Source: Promicromonospora thailandica
GTDB taxonomy: Bacteria; Actinomycetota; Actinomycetes; Actinomycetales; Cellulomonadaceae
Assembly (NCBI RefSeq): GCF_024171955.1
Contig: NZ_JAMTCS010000001.1
Coordinates: forward strand, 1-64,000
Length of the DNA stretch: 64,000 nt
Reading direction: 5' to 3'
Made by a program: the position numbers and the translations under genes. Below the pieces are notes generated by a model. That model was not told the origin of the DNA. It worked only from the letters and a program-made list of their open reading frames with translations, and made no database searches. Below, piece by piece: positions 53,456-62,681 of the stretch. The first letter of the stretch is position 1. Every line of letters begins with the position of its first letter.

Positions 53456-53491
53456 CGGCGCCGGCCGGGCCGCACGGCCCGGCCGGCGCCG
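53456..53491. terminator. Bidirectional terminator between FAD oxidase and SRPBCC genes
   Basis: 16-17-bp perfect GC arms (53456-53472, 53475-53491) around CA, placed between two convergent stop codons. Confidence 0.7.
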
Positions 53492-53498
53492 ACGTGCG

Positions 53499-53972
53499 TC
53501 ACGAACGGCTGACGAGCGGCGCGTCCGCCGCGAAGAGCTCCTGGAACCGTCGGGCGTCCCGCTCCAGGGTCCGGGCCAGCACCCGGGACATCAGCGGGAA
53601 CAGGAGCCGCTGACCGAAGCCGCGTGCGGAGTACCGCAGCGTGAGGCAGACCACCGACCGACCGCTGGGACCGGTGGTCAGGCGACGAGAGCCCTCCACG
53701 TCGAGCCCTTCGACGGCGACCCAGCGGAACATGCCCCCGGTCTCCGAGGCCGTGACGGCCGTGACGGCGGTGACGGTGCGCAGCGTCGAGCCCATGGCGC
53801 GCATCGTCTCGTAGGTGATGGTTCCCTCGACCACCGTGCCGCGGTTCGACTGCCTCATCTCCACGACGCCGCCCCGCCACCGGGGATCGTGCGTGCAGTC
53901 GGCGAGAACCGCCCAGACCTCCGCGGCCGGGGCGTCGACGGTGGCCTGCGCTGACAGGGTGACGGTGGGCAT
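53499..53972 (-). CDS. SRPBCC (START-like) family protein
   Basis: 157 residues from ATG 53972 (GAGGAA upstream); the longer frame to 54245 is not coding-like. Typical SRPBCC start: VTLSAQATVDAPAAEVWAVLADCTHDPRWRGGVVEMRQ; then GTITYETM, FRWVAVEGLDVEGSRRLTT and the long C-terminal helix LARTLERDARRFQELF. The fold has a hydrophobic pocket used for lipid or polyketide-like ligands, sometimes as cyclase. A SARP-type box lies 55 bp upstream, so it belongs with the oxidase and ligase genes. Confidence 0.85.
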   Translation of the reverse strand: MPTVTLSAQATVDAPAAEVWAVLADCTHDPRWRGGVVEMRQSNRGTVVEGTITYETMRAMGSTLRTVTAVTAVTASETGGMFRWVAVEGLDVEGSRRLTTGPSGRSVVCLTLRYSARGFGQRLLFPLMSRVLARTLERDARRFQELFAADAPLVSRS

Positions 53973-54025
53973 GGTGTTCCTCGGTCTTTCGTCGGGATCA
54001 AGACGCCCGATCGTCGCCCGCCTGG

Positions 54026-54053
54026 ATCGACAGACGGTCGACATCCGGCGAAC
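54026..54053. promoter_or_regulatory. SARP-type box 3 (SRPBCC gene, possibly the SARP gene)
   Basis: ATCGAC (54026) and GTCGAC (54037) are 11 bp apart; the third position (54048) is degenerate, GCGAAC. It lies in the divergent SRPBCC/SARP promoter region. Confidence 0.65.
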
Positions 54054-54166
54054 GCCCGGAAACGAATTCGCCCCGCTCTTCCGTCGCTGCGCGCCGACGA
54101 GCGCTCGTATGCTCTTGGCGGGTCTGCCTGCGGGGCAGCGACCCGGAGGCAAGAAAGGTTCTCCCC

Positions 54167-57025
54167 ATGTCCGACGACATGACGTTCGCGCTGCTGGGCC
54201 CCGTCCGTATGTGGCGTGCCGGGACCGAGCTGCCGGCAGGCTCACCGCAGCAACGGGCCCTTGCCGCGATGCTGCTGCTGCACGAGGGCCGCGTCGTCGG
54301 CATCGACGAGATGGCCACCGCCCTGTGGGAGGACGAGCCGCCGCGCGGAGCCTTCGGCACCCTGCGCACCTATGTCTCCCGTCTGCGCCGGCTGCTGGAG
54401 GGCACCACCGCCACCATCGACACGGTCGGCGGAGGCTACGCGCTGCGCACGCCGCAGGAGTCCGTGGACGTCGCGCGGTTCGAGACCCTGCTACGCCGTG
54501 GCCGCGAGCTCGGACGGACCACCGACCTCACCGGCGCCGCGACCGTCCTCACGGAGGCCCTCGACCTCTGGCAGGGCGACGGGCTCGACGGAGTTCCCGG
54601 CGCCTACGCGGCCCACCAGCGGGTCAGGCTCCAGGAGGAACGGCTGGCAGCCAGGACGCTGCGCCTCGCCGCCCTGCTGGACACCGGGGGCTCGGTGGTC
54701 CCGGAGCTCACCACGCTGGTCGAGGCGCACCCGTACCGCGAGGAGCTGCGTGCCCTGCTGATGCGGGCCCTGTACCGCGACGGCCGCCAGGCCGACGCCA
54801 TCGACGCCTATCACACCGGCGCCCGCCTGCTCGGCGACGAGCTCGGTCTGGACCCCGGCCCGGCCCTGCGCGAGATGCATCAGCGCATCCTCGTCTCGGA
54901 CCCGACCCTCACCGTCACGCCACGCACCGAGACCAGCACGACCGTTCCGGACGGCTCGGCCCGGGCCGAGCAGACCCCCGTGCCTCACCCCGCGCAGCTC
55001 CCCGCCGACCAACGCGGCTTCGTCGGACGGCACCGCGAGCTCGCCTGGGCCGACGCGCTCCTCGACACGCGGGCGGCTCCGACCACGGCCGTCATCTCCG
55101 GGATGGGCGGCGTCGGCAAGAGCGCCCTGGCCGTCCACTGGGCACACCACAACGCGACCGCGTTCCCGGACGGCCAGCTCTACGTCGACCTGCGCGGCTT
55201 CGACCACACCCAGGCACCCGTGAAGCCTCACGACGCGCTCATCAGGCTGCTCGAGGCCTTGGGCATCGCCGGCCAGCACGTCCCGGACAGCCTCGACGCA
55301 CGCGCAGCGCTGTTCCGCTCCGCGCTGGCAGGCCGCCGGATGCTGGTGCTCCTCGACAACGCACGCGATGCCGACCAGGTGCGTCCCCTGCTTCCCGGCA
55401 CGGGAGACAGCCTCGCCCTGGTCACCAGCCGTCACCGGCTCTCGGCGCTGTGCGTCGCCGGCGCGGCGTCCATACACCTCGATGTCCTGCCCGACGACGA
55501 CGCCAAGGTGCTGCTCACCCACCGCGCGGGACCGGACCGGGCGGACGCCGACCCGGAGTCGCTCGACCGGATCGTCCGCGCGACGGGCAGGCTGCCGCTG
55601 GCACTGGCAGTCGTCGGAGCACGGCTCGCCGACTCCCCGGACATCCCGCTCCGCGTGATCGCCGACGAGCTGGGCAGCGCGCACACCGTCCTGGACTCGC
55701 TCGGCGATCCCGACCCGACCGTGGACGTCCGCGCGGTGCTCTCGTGGTCGTGCACCGCCCTGGACCCCGCGGCCCTGCACGCACTGCGCCAGCTCGCGGT
55801 GCTGCCGGAGGCGGCGTTCGACGTCCCGGCCGCCCGGTCCGCGGTCGGGCACCACGACCCGGTCCCCGTGGACGCGCTGGTCCGAGCCAGCCTGCTCGTG
55901 CGGACGCGCCCGGGCTGGTACGCCCTCCACGACCTGGTGCGCGCCTGCGCGGCCGAGTTCGCCGTCAAGCACCCCGAGGCACGACGAGAAGCGGTCGCCC
56001 GGGTGCTGGACCACTACCTCGGCTCCGCCCACCGGGCCACGATGCTCCTGGAGCCCCGCCGGGTACCTCTCGACCTGCCCGAGCCCACCATCGGCACGGA
56101 GGTCCTCCGCCACGCCGACGCGACCGCTGCGTTCGACTGGCTCGCGGGACACCGACGAACGTTGCGCGCGGCTGTCGACCTCGCGGTCACTGAGCGCTCG
56201 TACGGTGCGGCCTGGCAGCTCGCCTGGTGCCTGGCGGCCTACCTGCACCGCGCCGGGTACTGGTCGGACGCCGTGAACCTGTGGCAGGTCGCGCTCGGTG
56301 CCGCGGAACGCGACCAGAGCGTGATCGGGCAGGCGCGGACCCACCAGGGCCTGGGCGTCGCGCTCGGCATGAGCCACGGGCTGAGCGCCGCGGGGTTCCA
56401 CCCGCCATCTGCGGCGCAGGACGACACCCAGGCCGCAGCCTGTGCCCACGTCACCGAGGCGATCCGCCTGTACCTGTCGATCGGCATGCGGGCGGCCGCC
56501 GCCTGGGCGCTGGTGAGCCTGGCGTCCCTGCACGACTCGACCGCCGACCCGGACGCCGTCACCGACGCCCTGGAACGAGCCCGCGAGCTGTCCGACGAGC
56601 CCTCGTTGCAGGTGGCCGTGCTGAACAACCTCGCGGTGCTCCACGCCAGGCTCGGCGACGGGCCGCGCGCGGTCGCCGCGGCACGCGAGGTTCTCGACCT
56701 CATCCAGACCATCGGCGACACCTCGACCGGCGCCCACGCGACCGACACACTCGGCATGGCGCAGATGGCCGACGACGACCCCGGCGGCGCCACCACCTCG
56801 TTCCGGGCGGCCGCCCGCGCCTTCGAGGCGGCCGGCGACCCGATGAACCAGGGGGTCAGCCTCGCCAACCTGGGCGACGCGTACGTCGCAGCGGGTGACG
56901 CCGCCGCAGCCCAGGCCGCGCGGGCCGAGGCGCTCGCCGTCCTGGACGGCACCGGGCACCCTGTCTCGGACCGGCTGCGGGTGCTGCTCGGCCAGCCGGC
57001 AGAGATGACCGACGTCGACCGCTGA
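54167..57025 (+). CDS. SARP/AfsR-like regulator: winged helix, BTAD, NB-ARC, TPR-like
   Basis: 952 residues. An OmpR-type winged helix is at about 5-95 (FALLGPVRMWRAGTELPAGSPQQRALAAMLLL, LRTYVSRLRRLLEG). The bacterial transcriptional activation domain follows at about 100-245 (DVARFETLLRRGREL, HPYREELRALLMRALYRDGRQADAIDAYHTGARLLGDELGLDPGPALREMHQRIL). The NTPase domain has P-loop GMGGVGKS (312-319) and GRLPLALAVVGARLA. Helical repeats run from about 640 to the end. This is the large SARP architecture of AfsR, which activates secondary-metabolite promoters through 11-bp-spaced repeats. Boxes of exactly that spacing occur four times within 6 kb, so it is the likely cluster activator. Confidence 0.93.
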   Translation: MSDDMTFALLGPVRMWRAGTELPAGSPQQRALAAMLLLHEGRVVGIDEMATALWEDEPPRGAFGTLRTYVSRLRRLLEGTTATIDTVGGGYALRTPQESVDVARFETLLRRGRELGRTTDLTGAATVLTEALDLWQGDGLDGVPGAYAAHQRVRLQEERLAARTLRLAALLDTGGSVVPELTTLVEAHPYREELRALLMRALYRDGRQADAIDAYHTGARLLGDELGLDPGPALREMHQRILVSDPTLTVTPRTETSTTVPDGSARAEQTPVPHPAQLPADQRGFVGRHRELAWADALLDTRAAPTTAVISGMGGVGKSALAVHWAHHNATAFPDGQLYVDLRGFDHTQAPVKPHDALIRLLEALGIAGQHVPDSLDARAALFRSALAGRRMLVLLDNARDADQVRPLLPGTGDSLALVTSRHRLSALCVAGAASIHLDVLPDDDAKVLLTHRAGPDRADADPESLDRIVRATGRLPLALAVVGARLADSPDIPLRVIADELGSAHTVLDSLGDPDPTVDVRAVLSWSCTALDPAALHALRQLAVLPEAAFDVPAARSAVGHHDPVPVDALVRASLLVRTRPGWYALHDLVRACAAEFAVKHPEARREAVARVLDHYLGSAHRATMLLEPRRVPLDLPEPTIGTEVLRHADATAAFDWLAGHRRTLRAAVDLAVTERSYGAAWQLAWCLAAYLHRAGYWSDAVNLWQVALGAAERDQSVIGQARTHQGLGVALGMSHGLSAAGFHPPSAAQDDTQAAACAHVTEAIRLYLSIGMRAAAAWALVSLASLHDSTADPDAVTDALERARELSDEPSLQVAVLNNLAVLHARLGDGPRAVAAAREVLDLIQTIGDTSTGAHATDTLGMAQMADDDPGGATTSFRAAARAFEAAGDPMNQGVSLANLGDAYVAAGDAAAAQAARAEALAVLDGTGHPVSDRLRVLLGQPAEMTDVDR

Positions 57026-57129
57026 ACCCCGCCGGCGAGTCACGCCATCGCCCCGCGGCAGGCTCACGTGTCCGGGGTGCAGGACGCGGCGGGTTCCCGC
57101 GCGACAGCCGGCGCCCACGGGTCACAGCG

Positions 57130-57166
57130 GAGGTGCCCGCCCGGCGACGAGCCGGGCGGGCACCTC
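57130..57166. terminator. Bidirectional terminator between SARP and lipoprotein genes
   Basis: Perfect 15-bp arms (57130-57144, 57152-57166) with a 7-nt loop, in the 184-bp gap between convergent genes. Confidence 0.75.
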
Positions 57167-57209
57167 GATGCCTCTGAATCCCCGTCGGTCGGGGTCTATC
57201 GGGTAGGTG

Positions 57210-57767
57210 TCATTCGTCTCCGTTCGCCTTGGTGCCATCCGGCGCGGCGGTGAACCAGACGCCGCCGACCGCCTCGCCGTTGATCTGGCCCGGCTCGGTG
57301 TCCCCGCTGAAGCGGTACAGCGGCCAGCCGCCGAGCGTGACCTGCAGGCTGCCGTCGTCCCTGGTCGTGGTGCCGAGCAGCGCTTGGTCTATACCCGTGT
57401 AGACGATCTTGTTCCTGGTCAGTACCGGCGGCCAGGTCGTCGCGCAGTCCCCGTAGCAGGTGGTCGTCGACGGCGAGGCCGTGTCGTCGTCGAACCGGTA
57501 GAGCGTGAAGCCCTCGCCGTCGGCCACGACATGGCCCAGCTGCGGGTTCTGCACCACCTGGACGCCGGCCGGCCAGTAACCCCCTGAGGGGTTCGTCTCC
57601 GCGGGGGTCGACGCGTCGGCCGGTGCCCCGGGCTCCTCAGCCGCCGGCTGGGAAGCAGCCGTGTCCGACGGGACCACCGGTGCGGGGGCATTGACGGTGC
57701 AGCCGCTGAGCAGCAGACCGGCGACGACAGAGGCGGCCGCGAACGAGGCGCGAACGGTGCGAGTCAC
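57210..57767 (-). CDS. Lipoprotein with tandem Yx(FWY)xxD-type repeats
   Basis: 185 residues from GTG 57767 (AAGGAG 9 nt upstream), giving a compact lipoprotein signal ending LLLSGC. An in-frame ATG at 57830, also with AGGAGG, adds 21 basic residues and is the alternative. After a Pro/Ala/Glu linker come two repeats of the secreted Yx(FWY)xxD family: GEGFTLYRFDDDT..TTTCYGDCATTWPPVL and GGWPLYRFSGDTEPGQINGEAVGGVWF. The CYGDC pair may form a disulfide. Related proteins occur with redox or iron systems, but function is unknown. A SARP-type triplet lies upstream, so it is probably co-regulated with the cluster. Confidence 0.82.
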   Translation of the reverse strand: MTRTVRASFAAASVVAGLLLSGCTVNAPAPVVPSDTAASQPAAEEPGAPADASTPAETNPSGGYWPAGVQVVQNPQLGHVVADGEGFTLYRFDDDTASPSTTTCYGDCATTWPPVLTRNKIVYTGIDQALLGTTTRDDGSLQVTLGGWPLYRFSGDTEPGQINGEAVGGVWFTAAPDGTKANGDE

Positions 57768-57894
57768 TTTCGGATACTCCTTCACGGTACGAGGGGGAAG
57801 GCGACGTCGGGCCGGCACCGAGCTGAGCATGATGTCCTCCTGGGGTGGATGGGGCCCCGCCGGTCGGCGGGACGACCCATCCGACCCCTCACAC

Positions 57895-57922
57895 ATCGAC
57901 ACCAGATCGACGTACCGTCGAT
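57895..57922. promoter_or_regulatory. SARP-type triplet box 4 (lipoprotein gene)
   Basis: ATCGAC (57895), ATCGAC (57906) and GTCGAT (57917), 11 bp apart, 65 bp ahead of the upstream ATG at 57830. That is the same distance as box 1 from its ORF. Confidence 0.78.
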
Positions 57923-58179
57923 GAAGACAACGCGTCTCCGACCTTGCGAGGTCCCCCTCGACGACCCCCATGGCGCCTGGCCGGTGGGCGCCGGTTGGCA
58001 GGCGCCCTGAACTGTGCCAGGTCTTGATGATGGCGTGTCGTCACGCCGGGCTGTGGCGGGCCACCAGCCACTCGACCGTGGTCCACACCGGCTCCGGGCG
58101 AATCGAACCGGGACCGGTCCCGCTACCCCGTTGCTACCTTCCTCCGGCCCGCGGAAAGCACCGCCTTGAGGAGCGCGAC

Positions 58180-58464
58180 ATGCGGAGAAAGCGATCGACC
58201 CCGGAGCCAGAACGGAACGACCTCGCTGTTCGGTCGCTCGCGGCAGGCATCGTCACGTGGTTCTGCATCCCGGGAGTGTTTGCCATCGTGGCGATCCACC
58301 TCGGGCGCAAGGCCCGGGAGGCGGCTCAGCGGGGAGAAGCCGACAACGCGCACCTCGCCGACGCCGGTATCGTCCTGGGTTGGCTGCACCTCGGCGTCCT
58401 GGGCGTGGTCGTTCTCGTGCGCATCGTCATCTTCTTCATCGGCACGGCGGGTGGCCTCGCATGA
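58180..58464 (+). CDS. Small membrane protein, DUF4190-like
   Basis: 94 residues from ATG 58180 (GAGGAG upstream). Two membrane segments: LAAGIVTWFCIPGVFAIVAIHLG and IVLGWLHLGVLGVVVLVRIVIFF, joined by a loop with KAREAAQRGE, the pattern of DUF4190 proteins. These are often appended to or near secretion and envelope genes; function unknown. Confidence 0.7.
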   Translation: MRRKRSTPEPERNDLAVRSLAAGIVTWFCIPGVFAIVAIHLGRKAREAAQRGEADNAHLADAGIVLGWLHLGVLGVVVLVRIVIFFIGTAGGLA

Positions 58465-58641
58465 GCGCTGCCGGGGCGAGCCATCTCGCCCGGTTCGGGT
58501 GACGGTTCGGAACCGACACCCCTGTCATCGCCGGCATGCTGCCATCGGGCCCTCTACCAGGTCCCGAGACGAAGCACACCCGTCCGTCCTGGAGGTTCAC
58601 CTGGCCGGCGAGACGAGCGTCGCTGCTCGTACCCCCGTCCG

Positions 58642-60039
58642 TCACCGCGCAGTCCGCGCCTTCGGCGTCAGAGACGGTCCGGTCGACGCCGGGTCCGGCC
58701 GCTTCTTGCCGTCCTCCCCGATCATCCGCGGCGCCGGCTTGACGGGCCAGCGCTCGACCACCCGTGACCGCAGCTCGTAGCCCCGAGCGGCGGCCACGAC
58801 GTCCCACACGACGGCGGCGACCACGACGGCGACCGAGCCCGCGAGCGTCACCAGCGCCTGCGGCACGAAGCCGCCGAAGGTCTCGTCGGCGTCGCCGTAC
58901 AGCGTCGCGACGTCCGCCATCCCACCGGTGCCGAGGCTGTACACGGCCCAGCCGAACGTGGTCCCGAGCGCGGCGAGGAAGGCCAGGGCCTGCGCGAAGA
59001 CCACCGGCTGATGGTCGGCGTACTTGCGCAGCAGCGTCCGCTGCGGGCGGGGAGCGTCCGGGGCCGCCAGCGCCTCGCGCAGGATCTGCTGCTCGCGCCG
59101 CTGCACGGCCGAGTCCGCGAAGAATCCCACCACCAGGAGCGCGACCGCCACCACCATGAAGGACGCGAAGACCCAGATACCGGCGACGAGCACCACCTCG
59201 ATGCCTTCCGCATACTCCACGCGTGGACCGGCTTCGGTCCTGGTGCGGTACGGGTGCGTGACGAACAGCCAGAGCTGCATGAGGCTGAACCCGAGGGCGA
59301 AGCACACGATGCCCACGTACTCGTACCAGGTGGCTCGGCGTCGCAGCCGCTGGAGGTCGGGCGGAAGCTCCGCCTCGTCGTCGCCCGCGGGTCGCGCGGA
59401 GGCGGCCCGCCGCCAGGCGGCCTGCTCGTCGGCGGTGGTCCAGTGCGCGGCGATCTCCCGACGACGCCGGTGGTGCGCGGGACGGCCCGCCAGTGCAAGC
59501 AGTACGAACACCCCGCCCACCCCCGTAGCGGCGAGGAACCCCCAGAGGATGGGCAGCTCGCTGCCGTCGACGGTGAAGGCCGCGATCACGGCCATCAGCA
59601 GCCCGATCCCCGCGACCAGCACCGACATGATGAAGAACGCGAGGAACGGCGGCTGAGCCGCCACCAGGTCGACCTGGCTCGGGTGTGGCACGGCCGCCCT
59701 CGGCGCTCCCCCGCGAGCAGCCCGGACCAGGGCACGCGAGGTGATCACCTGCCGCAGCGCGAACAGCACAGTGGTCACCGCCCCGCCACCGAGGGCGAGC
59801 ACCAGCACCGGTACCATGCCGGCCCGGGCGAGCTGGTCGAGGGCGCTGCTCACGGCGGGCTCGCCGGACAGGGCTTCTTCGCCGACCATCGCGACGGCCA
59901 GGAGGAGGACGAACGAGGCCCCGATGCCGAGAAGGAACGGGCCGAGCGCGTTGATCGCTCCGTTCACGAGTCGCCCGACGAAGCTCACCGGGTACACGCG
60001 CCAGTGCGGCTCCACTGCCGCAGGTCGTCGTGTCGTCAT
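58642..60039 (-). CDS. Polytopic membrane protein of unknown function
   Basis: 465 residues from ATG 60039. About eight membrane segments in four pairs (LGPFLLGIGASFVLLLAVAMVG; VPVLVLALGGGAVTTVLFALR; FLAFFIMSVLVAGIGLLMAVIAAF; GFLAATGVGGVFVLLALAG; then EYVGIVCFALGFSLMQLWLFV; VVLVAGIWVFASFMVVAVALLVVGFF and two near the end). Between are basic, Ala-rich cytoplasmic loops. I recognise no family. It is divergent from the next gene across 117 bp. Confidence 0.6.
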   Translation of the reverse strand: MTTRRPAAVEPHWRVYPVSFVGRLVNGAINALGPFLLGIGASFVLLLAVAMVGEEALSGEPAVSSALDQLARAGMVPVLVLALGGGAVTTVLFALRQVITSRALVRAARGGAPRAAVPHPSQVDLVAAQPPFLAFFIMSVLVAGIGLLMAVIAAFTVDGSELPILWGFLAATGVGGVFVLLALAGRPAHHRRRREIAAHWTTADEQAAWRRAASARPAGDDEAELPPDLQRLRRRATWYEYVGIVCFALGFSLMQLWLFVTHPYRTRTEAGPRVEYAEGIEVVLVAGIWVFASFMVVAVALLVVGFFADSAVQRREQQILREALAAPDAPRPQRTLLRKYADHQPVVFAQALAFLAALGTTFGWAVYSLGTGGMADVATLYGDADETFGGFVPQALVTLAGSVAVVVAAVVWDVVAAARGYELRSRVVERWPVKPAPRMIGEDGKKRPDPASTGPSLTPKARTAR

Positions 60040-60156
60040 GGCGCGGGCAGTCTATCGATGACCACGAGATGGGGCCCGGCAAGCCTGTCCGCCAGACCTG
60101 AAAGGGTGCCGTCACCCGTGGCACACTCGCGTCGCAACAGACGCTCGGAGGCATCG

Positions 60157-60786
60157 GTGCGATCAAACTTCTACTGGACAGCCAACCGGATGACCGCGGC
60201 ATGGCTCTTCGGCATGGTCGCGTCGGCCGGCGCCTTCGGCGCGCTCGCAGAGGCTGCTCGCCTGCCGCCGGCGGTCCTCGGCGTGCCGGCGCTGTTGGGG
60301 TCCGCGGTTCTGATCATCCCGCTCCTGCGGATCCTTGCCCGCCAGGTCGATGGGGTTGCTGCCCACGCGTCCGTGCAGCGACCGCACGGCGTCGTCATCC
60401 CCGCTTCGGCCCTGACCCTGTCGTCCGACACCGGCAGAGAGCTCGGCCTTCAGACCGCTGGGCTGAATGCGTCAGGTGGCAGTCCTGTCGCACTGGTCGT
60501 GCTGCCGGATCGCGTCGAGGTCTGGAGCGGCCGCAACGAGTCGGAACCTCGTTGGTCGGCCGATGCGGCCGACCTGACGGCCACAGTGGGGCTGGTCCGA
60601 GTGGGCCTGGCGAACAAATGGGACGTCGTTCGCCTGACGGACGGCACGACGACCCTGGCAGTCTCTCCGCGCTACGGGACGTTGCCGCTCGATGCGGGCG
60701 GGGACATCGACCGCGTGCTCGCCGAGCTCGGGCTCGACCCATCGGCGGTGCGTCGAGCGTCGTCCACGGCGAGCCCCGAGCCTTAG
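60157..60786 (+). CDS. Membrane protein with PH-like cytoplasmic domain, unknown function
   Basis: 209 residues from GTG 60157 (GGAG 6 nt upstream). Two membrane segments (about 9-28 and 36-54) are followed by a soluble domain (VALVVLPDRVEVWSGRNESEPRWSADAADLTATVGLVRVGLANKWDVVRLTDGTTTLAVSPRYG). Its strand pattern resembles bacterial PH-like domains. It may sense or scaffold at the membrane; this is inference from fold-like pattern only. Confidence 0.6.
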   Translation: MRSNFYWTANRMTAAWLFGMVASAGAFGALAEAARLPPAVLGVPALLGSAVLIIPLLRILARQVDGVAAHASVQRPHGVVIPASALTLSSDTGRELGLQTAGLNASGGSPVALVVLPDRVEVWSGRNESEPRWSADAADLTATVGLVRVGLANKWDVVRLTDGTTTLAVSPRYGTLPLDAGGDIDRVLAELGLDPSAVRRASSTASPEP

Positions 60787-60925
60787 GCAGCACACCGCGC
60801 ATCTGCCGGTACTCCGTGCCCCGGTGGGACAGGCTGGGTATGAGGAGCACGCCGCGTCTGTTCCACGCGGGGCCGTCCCGACATGCTTTCCAGCAACGGT
60901 GCATGCGGTCGGCCGGCGAGCAGCG

Positions 60926-61195
60926 TCAGTTGCGTAGTTCGTCAGACCACACGCGCACGTCGCGGAAGTCAGTCACGGCAAGGTAGGCAGCAGAGATGAA
61001 CCGCGAGAGATCGCCGTCCGCAATCAGCCAGATGTCATCGATGACCTGCTCGGGCGGAGACGACTCGCCGTAGCAGTCGTGCCAAGCAAGGTCGAGCGAC
61101 GCCAAGACGTCGAGCACCGCGCCGGCCTGACTGCCGAAGGTGTCGGTGGCACGCGGACCTCTGGACGTTCGCCGGTCAGCCTCTCCGCTCACCAT
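60926..61195 (-). CDS. Small acidic protein of unknown function
   Basis: 89 residues from ATG 61195. Acidic and Trp/Tyr-rich in its C-terminal half (WHDCYGESSPPEQVIDDIWLIADGDLSRFISAAYLAVTDFRDVRVWSDEL), after a basic N-terminal 20 residues. Size and acidity resemble orphan immunity-type or regulatory proteins in Actinobacteria, but no toxin gene is adjacent. It lies downstream of, and on the same strand as, the AAA+ ATPase gene, 93 bp away. Confidence 0.5.
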   Translation of the reverse strand: MVSGEADRRTSRGPRATDTFGSQAGAVLDVLASLDLAWHDCYGESSPPEQVIDDIWLIADGDLSRFISAAYLAVTDFRDVRVWSDELRN

Positions 61196-61288
61196 CCGCG
61201 AGGTCTGCCAGGCTTACGGTCACCGACGTGCGACATGCTGGATGGCCGTACCACCGTCCACGCTCACGACCGCCTCCCCCGAGCAGAC

Positions 61289-62566
61289 CTACCGGCGCCG
61301 CTTCTTCAGGTACACCGCGAGCTCGTCGTAGGCACCGGCGTCGTTCCCGTACATCGCGTAGTTCTTGGCGGTCTCCATCCACTCCCCGATGCTCGGGCGC
61401 ACGGACTTCGCCGCGTCCTGCAGGTGCCGCTGCGTGATCGGGACCACCCGGCCGGCGGCCATCGACTCCTCCATCGCGGTCTCCGTCGCCTGCTCGCACA
61501 CCAGCGCGAGGTCGGCGCCCGACATGCCGTCGGTGGCGCGCGCGATCTTCGCGAGGTCGATCCGGTCGGCCGGCCGGCCGCGCAGGTGCAGGCGCAGGAT
61601 CGCCTCGCGGCTCTCGACGTCGGGCGGCAGCACGAGCACCGTCCGGTCGAAGCGTCCCGGCCGGAGCAGGGCCGAGTCGATGTCCCACGGGTGGTTGCTC
61701 GCGCCGAGCACGAAGAGACCCTCGTTCTCGGTGCTGGCGCCGTCCAGCTCGGACAGCATCTGGTTCACCACGCCCCGCATGGCGGACCCACCGCCGCGCA
61801 GGTGCGACCGCTTCTGGCCGAGCGCGTCCATCTCGTCGAAGAACAGGACGCACGGCCGGTTCCGCCGCGCCGTCTCGAAGATGCTGCTCAGGTTGCGTTC
61901 GCTGCTGCCGATCCACATGTCCAGCACGTCGCTCAGGCCGATCTCGTAGAAGCTCGCCCCGAGCTCCCCGGCGAGCGCCCGGGCGATGAACGTCTTGCCA
62001 CATCCGGGAGGGCCCCAGAGCAGCAGGCCGCCGCGGAGCGACTTGCCGAACTCCCGGCTCAGGTCGGGGTTGCGCAGCGGCGTGAGGAACGACTGGTCCA
62101 GGCGCTTCTTCACGCTCGCCAGCCCGCCGACGTCGACCAGCGTGACCCCTGCCTGCCCGAGCGTGCCGAGGGTGGGTTCGGCGACGGGCTCGCTGTCGGA
62201 CCACTGCTCGAGGATCTCGTCGGCGGTGTCGGGGATGGCGGCCGCGGCAGCCTGCGGAGCGTCCGCGACCGGAACCGGGGCAGCCGCGGCGGGGGTGGCC
62301 GTCGGGGCCGCCGGTGCGAGCGCGTCGGCAAGGCGGCCGTAGGACGCCGCCTTCGTCTCGTCACCGAGGGCCCGTGCGGCACCGGCTGCGACGCGCAGCG
62401 CCTCGACGTGGTCGGGCACGGCCGCGAGCACGGTGGTGGCGTGGGTGAGCGCCTCGTCCGGGCGGTCGGCCTCCGCGAGCAGTCTGGCGACGTGGGCGCG
62501 CACCTCGTGATTGGCGGGGTCTGCGGTCAGCGCGACGAGCAGTGCGTCGATCACCGGATGCGTCAT
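61289..62566 (-). CDS. AAA+ ATPase with N-terminal TPR-like helices
   Basis: 425 residues from ATG 62566. The N-terminal 80 residues are TPR-like (ALLVALTADPANHEVRAHVARLLAEADRPDEALTHATTVLAAVPDHVEALRVAAGAARALGD). An Ala/Pro linker follows, then one classic AAA module: VTLVDVGGLASVKKRL, Walker A WGPPGCGKT (184-192), Walker B FFDEMDALG (242-250), and arginine-finger region SALLRPGRFDRTVL. It resembles single-module CDC48/SpoVK-like ATPases that remodel or unfold partners. It is divergent from a TPR membrane protein whose repeats look similar, which suggests the two proteins work together. Confidence 0.87.
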   Translation of the reverse strand: MTHPVIDALLVALTADPANHEVRAHVARLLAEADRPDEALTHATTVLAAVPDHVEALRVAAGAARALGDETKAASYGRLADALAPAAPTATPAAAAPVPVADAPQAAAAAIPDTADEILEQWSDSEPVAEPTLGTLGQAGVTLVDVGGLASVKKRLDQSFLTPLRNPDLSREFGKSLRGGLLLWGPPGCGKTFIARALAGELGASFYEIGLSDVLDMWIGSSERNLSSIFETARRNRPCVLFFDEMDALGQKRSHLRGGGSAMRGVVNQMLSELDGASTENEGLFVLGASNHPWDIDSALLRPGRFDRTVLVLPPDVESREAILRLHLRGRPADRIDLAKIARATDGMSGADLALVCEQATETAMEESMAAGRVVPITQRHLQDAAKSVRPSIGEWMETAKNYAMYGNDAGAYDELAVYLKKRRR

Positions 62567-62681
62567 TCGCCGAACGGTACCGGATTGCTTTGGTCCGCTT
62601 TGACCGGTCCTGTCTGGACCTCTACGGTGTGCCTCACTCGTGCTCGATCCCGAGCCACGACCAGTGCGCCCGGGGTGGACG

